A stretch of 30,000 nucleotides of DNA. Source: Theodoxus fluviatilis (taxonomy: Eukaryota > Mollusca > Gastropoda > Cycloneritida > Neritidae). A program made the translations under genes and the position numbers. Shown here one piece after another: positions 21,201-30,000 of the stretch. Within the stretch, counting starts at the first letter, position 1. Each line of letters starts with the position of its first letter. The DNA lies in the NCBI GenBank assembly GCA_034096865.1, contig JAWQFJ010009650.1, forward strand, positions 1 through 30,000, written 5' to 3'. The notes below the pieces were generated by a model. The model was not told where the DNA came from and ran no database searches. It was given only the letters and a program-made list of their open reading frames with translations.

Positions 21201-22076
21201 AGGTCATGCATATAGGAATACGTTTATGTTTCTTGTCGACGACTTTGATAAAAGACGACGCACAAATGTTTGATCGCCTGTTATTATTTTTCTCACGCTG
21301 CATTCGTCAGAAAAAATTATCCCCAAATCAGAACAAACGTGTATTTTGAACATGATTCCCATTGGGGACTACAAATGCAGAGATGCTCTTCTGTCAAATT
21401 AAGAGTGCTGGACAGGAATGAAAATGGACGTTGTTGATCCTGTCAGGAAGTCAAGTAGCTTCATCGTTATTAATAGAACAAAGTAAGACAAAATATAGTT
21501 ATTAAGGTCAAATAGCATTCACACTATTATGATAATGTAGGACCTATTTTTGATCACTTTACAACCGGGAATCGGGAGGAGATATAACTATCCCGGTGTC
21601 ATTGCTTGATATCAAGTTTGCATTCAGGCCTAGCAACAAAATCGTTTACATGAGTAGTGAGTGCATAAAGTAGTCAGAGATACATAAAGTGACTCTGGTT
21701 GGAATTAAGGCGCTCCATTTGGTTAAACTACAAACACTAGTTCTCTAACACATACATCTCCAGCACAGTTCTCTTTCGTCGGCAGAATGCCCTATTATTT
21801 GCAGCTCACGAATTGCTTAATGATTTACCTAACTCAATTCTTCCCAGAGATGCCCCTGACAAGAAAAGTTTTCATAACACATGGCTGTATTATTATTTCC
21901 TTTCTAAGCCCCATTAAGCTCAAGCTAGGATTTTGATTGCCTAAGAGGCTCCTGTGTTATTAAAAGAGCGATGTCTTTGAATGGATATCCCAACAGAGAG
22001 AGTGTAACATATGTGTCCATCGTTTTTCCTTCACCAGTGATCGCTTATACCATTTTTACACTGTTTAATCACCTGA

Positions 22077-22084
22077 TGTACATA
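22077..22084 (+). promoter_or_regulatory. Pumilio-type element TGTACATA
   Basis: Perfect match to UGUANAUA, sense orientation. Confidence 0.4.
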
Positions 22085-22287
22085 TTGCAACATCCTTTTT
22101 GTGTGTGCACAAGCGTCATCTTTGGTAGCCGAATGGATACGATTTTAAACTGTGTCAAATAGTTTGGGTACGAATTATGGCATACGATATGCTGTTTTCA
22201 TTATTTGTATATGCAGTGTTGCTGGATGAGTATAGTTTTGGACTTCAATGCCACCTCTTTTGCTTTTGTGGGAACAGAAGACTTTTT

Positions 22288-22293
22288 AATAAA
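22288..22293 (+). promoter_or_regulatory. Candidate proximal poly(A) signal
   Basis: AATAAA after a T-rich stretch. The downstream region (ggtctctgctgg) is only weakly GU-rich, so this would be a secondary site. Confidence 0.35.
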
Positions 22294-22554
22294 GTTACAG
22301 CTGCATGGTCTCTGCTGGACACCGAGTCGTTGGAAACTATTTTCCGAAGGTGATAAAGTATCTACTGTTGAAATGAACGTCCGTGTTGCTGTTCAGAATA
22401 GCATGTGATTCCATGACTGATCTAGAACCAAATGCACGTTGAGACAAAAGCATGTATCCCTGACAACGTACTCTTTGGGTGGACAATTTATGTAATGAAA
22501 TCCATGGCATGAAAATCTCTTTCACTGCAGAAACAGGTAGGGCAAGGTGGACTT

Positions 22555-22562
22555 TGTAGATA
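22555..22562 (+). promoter_or_regulatory. Pumilio-type element TGTAGATA
   Basis: Perfect match to UGUANAUA, sense orientation; it lies between the two later poly(A) candidates. Confidence 0.4.
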
Positions 22563-23157
22563 CGTATGTACCTCCACATAATATTTTAACGACATAACTC
22601 TGCGGGGGGGAAAAAGTAGCAGTTTGCAAGCACAACATTCATAGTATATCATTAGGTCCAAATTTTAAGGCGACGATTACAAAATGTCTACATTCATCTT
22701 ACTTTGGTCAGTGTGTGATGAGTTTATAAGCAGAAAAAACTGGCCACACCATGCAAAAAAAAGTTATAAGTGTTTTACAATTATTTTGCTTTGAATGCGC
22801 TTTTGCATTGTGCGTTTTCTCAAAAACTGTTCTTGCTTTTAAATGGAATTCATCGAACGAAACCTTTTTCCCCCGTGAGTCCTGACCAAAAACAAAGAGA
22901 ATATTTCGTGCTGGTAATTGTTCTTTCTCACGATAATGTATACCTGACATGTTTTCTCTTGACAGCGCAGGCCACACGAAAACAGCAAAACAGTTACTGC
23001 AGACCTGTACGAGTTGTTGGGTAACATTGTCATGGAAATGTGTGCACAAACTATCGATGATAAGGCAGAGGTGGCTTCAGATACGAAATGGAGACAGTGG
23101 AAGGAGAAAGTCGAAAGTGCTTTGTTAAATCTAGAATACTCGATTTTCTCTTGATCC

Positions 23158-23163
23158 AATAAA
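23158..23163 (+). promoter_or_regulatory. Candidate distal poly(A) signal
   Basis: AATAAA is followed 25-50 bases later by a GU/U-rich stretch (tatttgtgtagtttgttttg), the textbook arrangement for cleavage and polyadenylation. Cleavage is expected near 23175-23185. Confidence 0.6.
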
Positions 23164-23180
23164 TTTGGTAGAAAATGGAA

Positions 23181-24495
23181 AGCCTGGTATTTGTGTAGTT
23201 TGTTTTGTCTCTTAAAAAAGTATAATATACTTTATTATCTTATAGTGTGAGCTTGTTATCATTCCAGAGAGATAATGATATGAGGTAAGTACAAATAGCG
23301 TCGAAACGCATGCATTAGAGTTTGATACATTTTGTTTAAACGTTATCTTTTGAGAATCAACATGTATCTTTGCGGCATCGCCATGTGTGTTTTGTCCTCC
23401 CCTTCGACTCAGTCTTTACTAAAGCTTTTGATGCTTTCGGCTTGCACGTGTAATGATAACATCCATTGAATGAAATGATCATTCAGTTCAAATTTGATTT
23501 GAAGGGGTTCACTCTGATCTCCCTCAGAACAGAACCCAAAATGTATAAAAGGAAACTGTCTCACGCAGAGAAGCGTGTCAGACCTGCTGAGTATGGTTGA
23601 GTGAGTGTCTGACTGTCCAAAAAATCAATAGATTTCCTTCCCACCATGAGTGCAGCTGGAACAAGAAAACTCAGTGAGTTGTCTTTCTTGTTCAAGGGCA
23701 CTTTTACGGCCAGTAATGACGGAAGTAGACACACAGCAAATCATTTTCCAGTCCGGCTGACCACAATTTGGTTTCATCTTGATTTGGCGACTGGGAACGA
23801 GTCTGGGTCGAGGGAAGAAGGAAGAGAGTTGATGGTGGACTTTATTGGCCCTCACTGTCGGGAGATTGGGGCTGAGATGGATTGGGAATTGCAGAAAGAA
23901 TAAATCCGGAGCGAGTGAGAGAGAAGAGAGAGGAAGGGGAGGGACTATCGGACTGCTGTCGCTCTGACAGTGTCGAGGTCGTAAACTTGGTGCCTCTTTC
24001 AGGAGTGAGAAAGCGTTCACATGTAAAGGCCGTGGCCTCCAGAGCTCCAGAGTGGCTGTCATGTCAGGCCTCTGTCTTCCGTGATAATGGATGGCTGCCT
24101 TATACAACATCCACTCGACCTAGAATACATTTCCCTACACCACCAGACAAACAACTGCAAATTTACATTTAGGAAGCAACTACCTTTTTTGTAGTGTTGA
24201 CTTTACTCTCTTTTTTTCAAACCAGTGTCTGAACATCATTTGAAATGTCAGCAGAAAATGTAATCAGGAAGGGAAACATTTCTTGTGTGCTAATCATTCT
24301 GGATGAAATGACTTTTTACGGGTCATGATTCTTGATAGTTTTCATGCATTCTAATTTCTAACAACCGTGAATCTTGAGTTGTGAAAGAATAGCTGTCCGA
24401 AGACATGTCCAAACTCAGTTTGAATCTTTCAATCTGGCAAATACTGAATATATTTCTAAGTAAATCTGGTATATAACTAGTATCAAATCTTGTCT
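23181..24495. other. Intergenic or unassigned region with a possible promoter
   Basis: It contains TATAAAAGG at 23544-23552, an initiator-like TCAGACC at 23578-23584, and an 85-codon ORF from ATG 23646 (preceded by cccacc, a good Kozak context) to TAA 23903. The protein, starting MSAAGTRKLSELSF, shows no domain I recognise, so no gene is called. The rest is unremarkable. Confidence 0.3.
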
Positions 24496-24745
24496 CTATG
24501 AAAAAGCCGTGATTGCGTAGATTGAGCGCTCAACCACATGTTTCTGCGGCCGTGCTACTGAGGGTATGGCGTTCACAGCTTGACGGATCCTAGACAAGAT
24601 GTTCAAGTCATCCGGCCTCTCTCTACACGGAGCACCCTGATGAGTCACTGTCGGTTCACCATCGGAGTCGATGATGTAAGTCAGTCTTGTGCAGTTCTTC
24701 GATGACGGGCTCGAGTGTGGCTGGCCAGCCCAGTCTGGGAGGCGC

Positions 24746-25136
24746 ACCCCCAGGGACAGTGTGGGCGCTGGAGGCACGCTGCGGTAGAAGTGGACACCCA
24801 GGGACAGTGTGGGCGCTGGAGGCACGCTGCGATAGGAGTGGACACCCAGGGACAGTGTGGGCGCTAGAGGCATGCTGTGGTAGGAGTGGACACCCAGGGA
24901 CAGTGTGGGCGCTAGAGGCACGCTGTGGTAGGAGTGGACACCCACGGACAGTGTGGGCGCTGGAGGCACGCTGTGGTAGGGGTGGACACCCGGGGACAGT
25001 GTGGGCACTAGAGGCACGCTGTGGTAGGGGTGGACGTCCAGGGACAGTGTGGGCACTAGAGGCACGCTGTGGTAGGGGTGGACACCCAGGGACAGTGTGG
25101 GCACTAGAGGCATGCTGTGGTAGGGGTGGACGTCCA
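24746..25136 (+). repeat. 48-bp minisatellite, 8 copies
   Basis: The unit is about 48 bp (cccagggacagtgtgggcgc followed by gaggcacgctg and a gtagg block), with about eight copies differing at scattered bases. The period is a multiple of three. The plus strand encodes a 16-residue repeat GTVWALEARCGRSGHP (ORF 24687-25178) and the minus strand encodes VPLVPTLSLGVHPYHS (ORF 25113-24496, true ATG). The minus ORF continues beyond the array for about 80 non-repetitive residues, including LNILSRIRQAVNAIP. Neither ORF has a recognised domain or signal peptide, so I call the repeat, not a gene. Confidence 0.93.
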
Positions 25137-26057
25137 GGCTTTCCTGCGTTCCCTGGCGTTTGCGACCCTGATGAGTAGGGTATTAAATATGCGTTATGAA
25201 GGCATGGTTGAGTTGCCAGTACGAGGCCTTGTACCCTGCATTAGAAACAAAAAAAGTAGTAAATATACATTGAGTTCCGTGCAGTCCTGTTAAAGTACAC
25301 GCAACACATTTATCTCTTTTTCCCTCACTTTCGACGAAGCATCTTTCTGCTCGTTATATATATTTTGTGTGACACGTATTTGAGTGCAACATAAGTTCAA
25401 GTCCTCTTCAGGCGCCATTATGAAGTGATGGCATTTATCCCTCATGCCGGAATCTCGTTTAAGCAGGCTGTGTAGCACTGGCTAGACCTCGACAGCTGCT
25501 AGGTACACATTCCACAGCACCTTCAGCCATGAGATACATAGAGCCCTGTGGTAGAGTTTACTTTCAAAACCATCTTCCTCTCCCCGCATCTGTTGTTGAT
25601 AGCTGCACAAAGCATGCACTGCAAGGCTTACCCAATCTAGTGCAGTTATCATTTTCACTTAAACACACAGCCACTGCCCTTGTTTTCCAAACGAAAGAAC
25701 TGTCGTGAGAGTGATGGGCCACTGTGAAATCCTTAGCATTATAATTCCATCTGTTCAGACACAATCTTCTACCAGACTTGCTAAATAGTACTGTGTTGGG
25801 CATCTACATTAAACGACACATGTTTGAGTGGTGAAACACTTTTGAATAACAAACAGTGGAGTAATAAAGAAAAAGTGCGGGGAAAACTTGGTATTTGTCA
25901 AATCCACATCAGAAGACTTTTCTTTTACAACATGACTGTACAATTTCGAGCCATACAATGTAGAAATTATCAACATATTTAATCCCCCAGAGCATAGATT
26001 ATTCTGAATAAACGATGGGCATTATTTTGAATCCCAAATGAAATTTTCTCAAGCCGA
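25137..26057. other. Unassigned intergenic sequence
   Basis: AT-rich, with no exon, RNA gene or transposon recognised. Confidence 0.3.
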
Positions 26058-26100
26058 ACAACAATTTATAATAACAATAACAATAACAATAACAATTGTA
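26058..26100. repeat. ATAACA hexanucleotide microsatellite
   Basis: About six units of ataaca/caataa-type repeat lie next to the inverted SINE fragment, on the side where its tail would be. Confidence 0.8.
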
Positions 26101-26121
26101 TTTCTTGCTCAAATACACCAG

Positions 26122-26196
26122 AATTGTTTGTTGGGACGTTCACCCCCGGTCGCCACAGTGCAGCGCCCAGTATCCGGTGTTACTCCTCGGTAGGAT
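26122..26196 (-). mobile_element. SINE fragment, second copy of the 8387-8458 core
   Basis: The reverse complement contains cctaccgaggagtaac, ccgg, tgggcgc and gtggcgaccgggggtgaa in the same order and spacing as 8387-8444, with a handful of substitutions. The tRNA-like head is missing; a MITE begins 14 bases beyond the break. Confidence 0.75.
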
Positions 26197-26210
26197 ACTA
26201 TTATTGTCCT

Positions 26211-26432
26211 GGGCCTGTATCCAGAACGGCGAGTTATTTTAACACCGATTTGTCTCTCAACTCAGACGATTCCAACTGTCTGTTCCGCTCTCCCTTGGCT
26301 GGAAACCAGAATATATAGCAAAGCGATACCTAGGATCCTCTGACGAGCGTACCTTATCTAACCGATCAAAACCCGGGGTTAGGGGATAAATCGAGTGTTA
26401 AAAAGATAAACCGCCGTTCTGGATACGGGCCC
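26211..26432. mobile_element. MITE with about 40-bp terminal inverted repeats
   Basis: The left end at 26211-26247 (gggcctgtatccagaacggc, then a T-rich stretch and aacaccg) is the inverted copy of the right end at 26392-26432. In the first 21 bases the tips differ at a single position. The element is 222 bp with no coding capacity. Tips beginning GGGCCYGTA recall PIF/Harbinger or IS4EU-type elements, but I cannot confirm the family. The target-site duplication is ambiguous (CTG if the element starts one base in). Confidence 0.82.
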
Positions 26433-26706
26433 TGGTGAACATTATCACCATTGATTATATTTAGTGAGACTTCGTCGCATAGTCACAATGTTTTCAAATG
26501 TTGTCCAACTTACCCCATCTATTTGAAAGGCGGATTTTTAAAAATAATGCTCAATTGGATGATTTTCATCAAAATTGTTTGTCATTATTGTAATTTTACC
26601 TTCAGAGCCGAATGTAATGTTTTACCGATGGTTTCGTCATGACGTTGATCACCACAAAGAACAATATAAAGTCATGTGCATAGAAGCTTCCCCTCCCAGT
26701 GAAATA
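26433..26706. other. AT-rich spacer
   Basis: Nothing recognised. Confidence 0.3.
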
Positions 26707-26877
26707 TTGTTGTACTTATTTTCTTCCAAGAGAGTTTTGCACTTTACAATATATAGAGGATGATTGTTGTACTTATTTTCTTCCAAGAGAGTTTTGCACT
26801 TTACAATATATAGAGGATGATTGTTGTACTTATGTTCTTCCAAGATAGTTTTGCACTTTACAATATATAGAGAATGA
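26707..26877. repeat. 57-bp tandem triplicate
   Basis: Three head-to-tail 57-bp units at 26707-26763, 26764-26820 and 26821-26877. The first two are identical; the third differs at three bases. The period is divisible by three, so the minus strand reads a 19-residue repeat (HPLYIVKCKTLLEENKYNN). No gene is claimed. Confidence 0.97.
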
Positions 26878-27203
26878 CGAAAATCACGCTCTCTGAAAAA
26901 AAAATTGACATGGACGTGGATTCCGTTGAGTATCCATAAGTAAATCGAGTGAAGCTGCATTTGGAATAATCATTAGCATTTCCCAGATTTTACTTTTTCT
27001 GGGTTTCTGCTCCGAGATTCACAAATGATGGTTTTGGCGATATGTTCCCCTCGTCTGCTGAAGCCATTATCATGGGGCCTTTTGGATGATAAAAGAGTCA
27101 TAGGACAATATAATTCGCTACAGACTTTAACATGTCAAGTAAGTTTTATGTATGATGTAGAGATTGACGTAAACGTGATTTTTTAAAAGTTTTGAAAACA
27201 GTT

Positions 27204-27205
<2 letters not shown>
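26878..27205. other. Unassigned spacer
   Basis: No feature recognised. Confidence 0.3.
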
Positions 27206-27245
<40 letters not shown>

Positions 27246-27280
27246 TGTGCGTGCGCGCGCGCGCGTGTGTGTGTGTGTTT

Positions 27281-27329
<49 letters not shown>

Positions 27330-27363
27330 GTGTGTGTGTGTGTGTGCTGTGTGTGTGTGTGTG

Positions 27364-27417
<54 letters not shown>
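27206..27417 (+). repeat. GT microsatellite array
   Basis: About 210 bp of GT with short GCGCGC, TTGTGAG and CTGTG/CTCTG interruptions; GT on the plus strand. Confidence 0.97.
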
Positions 27418-27492
27418 TCTTTGCAGAGTAAAGTACTGGTTTCAAAACTATGTTGACTGCAATAACCACGAACATTACAGCATGCATCTATA

Positions 27493-27735
27493 TCAGCAGC
27501 AGCAGTAGCAGCAGCAGCATTGTTATTATCGTCAAAATTAATAACAGCAGCAGCAACAGAGGCAACAGTAGCAGTAGCAGCAGCAGCAACGTCAGCAACA
27601 TAAACAACAACCAGCTTTTCCGCTTGACTACATCACAACGACCACCACACTGCCATTGCTGTTCCCTCGGCTGCTTCTATTGCTTCTTCTTCATCGCTTC
27701 CTATAGCTGCTGCTGCTGCTGCTGCTACTGCTGCA
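27493..27735 (+). repeat. CAG-rich block followed by inverted CTG block
   Basis: Interrupted AGC/CAG units at 27493-27595 (with AGT and AAC variants) are followed about 110 bases later by GCTGCTGCT units at 27707-27735. The two are complementary and could pair as one hairpin. Confidence 0.85.
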
Positions 27736-28237
27736 GCAAATGCCCTGTGTCTGGTGGAATCCAAACGTATCTTTATGAACGAAATGTCTACAAGGCAGTA
27801 CACACTTGAGACAAATATCAATGAATCATAGTATGTGCTCCTGTTGAAACAATTATGTGATATGTTGAATTTGATTAATACAGCGCCAGGTTAATAACAA
27901 CGTTATTCCGCAAATGAAACTACTTTCTTTTTTATGGGACCTGCATCTTTGACCCTTCAGATGTAATTTAATCCTATCTACACGCATCAAGTGGAACCAC
28001 TCAACGTTCACGAGAAAACCATTGCAACACATTCTAATGAAGGATGGAGCAAACAGCACCACAAACGTTGAGAAATGGAAGATCTCCATCCAAAATTACT
28101 TTGTCTTTCAAGGCGACCGCTGATTCATCTTGGCTAAAGCAAATTTAAGTGATGATGCCAGGAAGAAGCAATCACATCTGACGACGTGATGACCACTGAT
28201 AACGCGAATGAACCGTCTTCAGCGGTGGTGATGGTTC
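27736..28237. other. Unassigned spacer
   Basis: No exon or element recognised. Confidence 0.3.
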
Positions 28238-28315
28238 CGTGCAGGAGAAGGAGAGAGAGAGAGAGAGAAAGAAAGAGAGAGAGAGATACAGAGAGAGAAA
28301 GAGAGAGACAGAGAC

Positions 28316-28390
<75 letters not shown>

Positions 28391-28395
28391 TACAC

Positions 28396-28439
<44 letters not shown>

Positions 28440-28905
28440 TGGCAGACAGACACCAGGACAAACAGACACAAGGAAAAAATACATACATACAAATACAAGG
28501 ACAGACAGACAGACACAGAGAGAGAAAGACACACAGACACACAGCCAGACAGACACACAGACACACACAAGGACAAAGAGACACAAGGACAGAGAGACAC
28601 AAGGACAGACACACAGACACACAGACAGACAGACGCACAGACACACAGACACACACAAGGACAAAGAGACACAAGGACAGAGAGACACAAGGACAGACAT
28701 ACATACAGATACAAGGACAGACAGACAGACACACAGACACACAGACAGACAGACACACAGACACACAGACATACACAAGGACAAACAGACACAAGGACAG
28801 ACAGACTCAAGGACAGACAGACAAGATGGACAGACAAGACAAACAGTCAAGACAAGACAAGACAAGACAGACACTAGGACAGACAGACAGACAGACAGAC
28901 ACAAG

Positions 28906-28963
<58 letters not shown>

Positions 28964-29150
28964 TAGACAAGATGGACAGACAAGACAAACAGACAAGACA
29001 AGACAAGACAAGACAAGACAGACACCAAGACAGACAGACATGCATACGGACATACCTGCAGACAGACAGGCATACACACAGTAGGACAAACAAAGAGTGA
29101 GAGAGAGTGAGAAGCATAGAAAGAAAGAAACAGAAACAGAGAGATATTTC
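28238..29150 (+). repeat. GA then GACA satellite array (about 0.9 kb)
   Basis: It starts with GAGA units (28243-28320) and becomes GACA tetranucleotides with ACAC, AAGG and CAAGA variants. Larger repeats are layered on top: a ggacaaagagacacaaggac-type block recurs at about 28571, 28659 and 28779, and an agatggacagacaagacaaa block at 28824 and 28970. Long T/D/R/Q and S/V/C/L ORFs are by-products. Confidence 0.95.
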
Positions 29151-29606
29151 AAGGCTTCAACCATGATAAGTGTGCAAACAAGAAGTATTAATCGGGCAAA
29201 AGACCAAAAACAATGCCATATAAAGAAATGGTTCAACGTATGCTGTCAATGCAATAATTGTTTTTGAGAGTGAAAACAGAACCCTGGTCCAACAGAGCAA
29301 TATCATAATTCCATTGTTATTTCCCATTAACTCATCCATCTTCCTATGACCAACATCGTTGTCAACTCTTGAAACCATTCACTTGTTCACACGTTCCCCT
29401 TTAGTCACGTGCTCATTCACTTGCATGATTACAGGTCCACTGGGCCCTATTTCACTCCTCTGCACTCAACCCCGCTCCCCTCATGCATGCTCCACAACGT
29501 GACACAGTTGCTGTTACCTGTGCTCCACCTCCAAGCAGTGCACTACAAGTCAACGTCTGTTATAAAAACTTCTGCTCAGAGCAAACTCTGCTTGTGGTCT
29601 CTAACC
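29151..29606. other. Unassigned spacer
   Basis: No exon or element recognised. Confidence 0.3.
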
Positions 29607-29762
29607 ATGATCACTGATCATGATCACTGATCATAGTCACTGATCATGATCACTGATCATAGTCACTGATCATGGTCACTGATCATGGTCACTGATCATG
29701 GTCACTGATCATAGTCACTGATCATGGTCACTGATCATGGTCACTGATCATGGACACTGACC
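29607..29762. repeat. 13-bp minisatellite, 12 copies, GATC-rich
   Basis: Twelve exact 13-base units of consensus ATGGTCACTGATC with variation mainly at the third to fifth bases (atgatc, atagtc, atggtc). Adjacent units create the self-complementary TGATCA at almost every junction. Confidence 0.95.
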
Positions 29763-30000
29763 GAGAATTACATAAATGTTTTATATAGGAATTCATCACC
29801 CCTGTCTAGGACACAAAGTGCTTTACGCTTTATCCCCCGATCACTGGGCCGCTCGATCAATCCTTCACTGGCACGTGACAACAAACAGTAACAGGCAGAC
29901 AAGACGCGCAATCAGCCACCGTAACAACTCCGCTCCCTGGATTGAATTCCAACCCGATGCTGGCTCACAGTGGCATGCAAGGGTTAATCGCACTACAGCG
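29763..30000. other. Right-edge unassigned sequence
   Basis: No feature recognised before the window ends. Confidence 0.3.

Larger units (their letters stand above)
17295..23180 (+). other. Probable long 3' UTR of the kainate receptor gene
   Basis: About 5.9 kb with no convincing ORF or transposon and only one short microsatellite cluster (18428-18495). It ends at the strongest poly(A) signal in the region. Five perfect plus-strand TGTANATA Pumilio-type sites lie in it and I found none on the minus strand. An earlier mRNA end, at the AATAAA of 18487 or 22288, is possible. That the whole stretch is exonic is inferred; RNA-seq would decide it. Confidence 0.55.

Noticed and set aside
24687..25178. 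Tandem 48-bp repeats as a CRISPR array
   Set aside because: Units are contiguous with no unique spacers and the genome is eukaryotic.
28134..29117. 327-codon Cys/Leu/Ser/Val ORF and 304-codon Thr/Asp/Arg/Gln ORF
   Set aside because: Direct translations of the GACA satellite on each strand.

Overview
The window is animal nuclear DNA. It carries two spliced exons with consensus GT/AG sites that encode the end of a kainate-type ionotropic glutamate receptor. It also carries a complete-looking Ty3/gypsy LTR retrotransposon, a tRNA-derived SINE, a MITE and an unusually heavy load of micro- and minisatellites. The receptor protein type plus this repeat landscape fit an invertebrate such as a mollusc (gastropod-like); that is inference, and no single marker proves it.

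Layout. 1-8012: a Ty3/gypsy element on the minus strand, with the downstream (3') LTR at 1-756, a 1.5 kb non-coding stretch, pol (protease, reverse transcriptase, RNase H, integrase) at 2239-6360, gag at 6285-7244, a tRNA-Ser-type primer binding site at 7263-7280 and the upstream (5') LTR at 7285-8012. The left LTR begins at base 1, so the left flank and target-site duplication are out of view. 8013-16043: no convincing exon. It holds a SINE ending in an AAT array, C-rich and GT-rich simple repeats, a 75-nt foldback and a roughly 590 bp pyrimidine tract. It is probably intron of the receptor gene if that gene extends leftward, as the phase-1 acceptor at 16043 requires.

16044-17294: the last two coding exons of the receptor, plus strand. 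They cover the end of the ligand-binding domain, the M4 helix and the cytoplasmic tail. The first exon sits between a 310 bp CATT/ACTC array ending about 10 bp before its acceptor and a 460 bp GT array starting about 40 bp after its donor. 17295 to about 23180: a non-coding stretch, poor in repeats and with five plus-strand Pumilio-type UGUANAUA sites. It ends at a good AATAAA plus GU-rich poly(A) signal, and I read it as a roughly 5.9 kb 3' UTR.

23180-30000: intergenic or unassigned. It holds a possible TATA promoter, a 48-bp minisatellite open on both strands, a second inverted SINE fragment beside a 222 bp MITE, a 57-bp triplicate, GT, CAG/CTG and GACA arrays, and a 13-bp GATC-rich minisatellite.

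No bacterial-type genes, CRISPR arrays, rRNA or clear functional tRNA genes were seen. No wholly new multi-gene system is visible. The most informative oddities are the mismatch between the diverged LTRs and the intact retroelement ORFs, the microsatellite-bracketed receptor exon, the Pumilio-site-rich long 3' UTR and the in-frame minisatellites.
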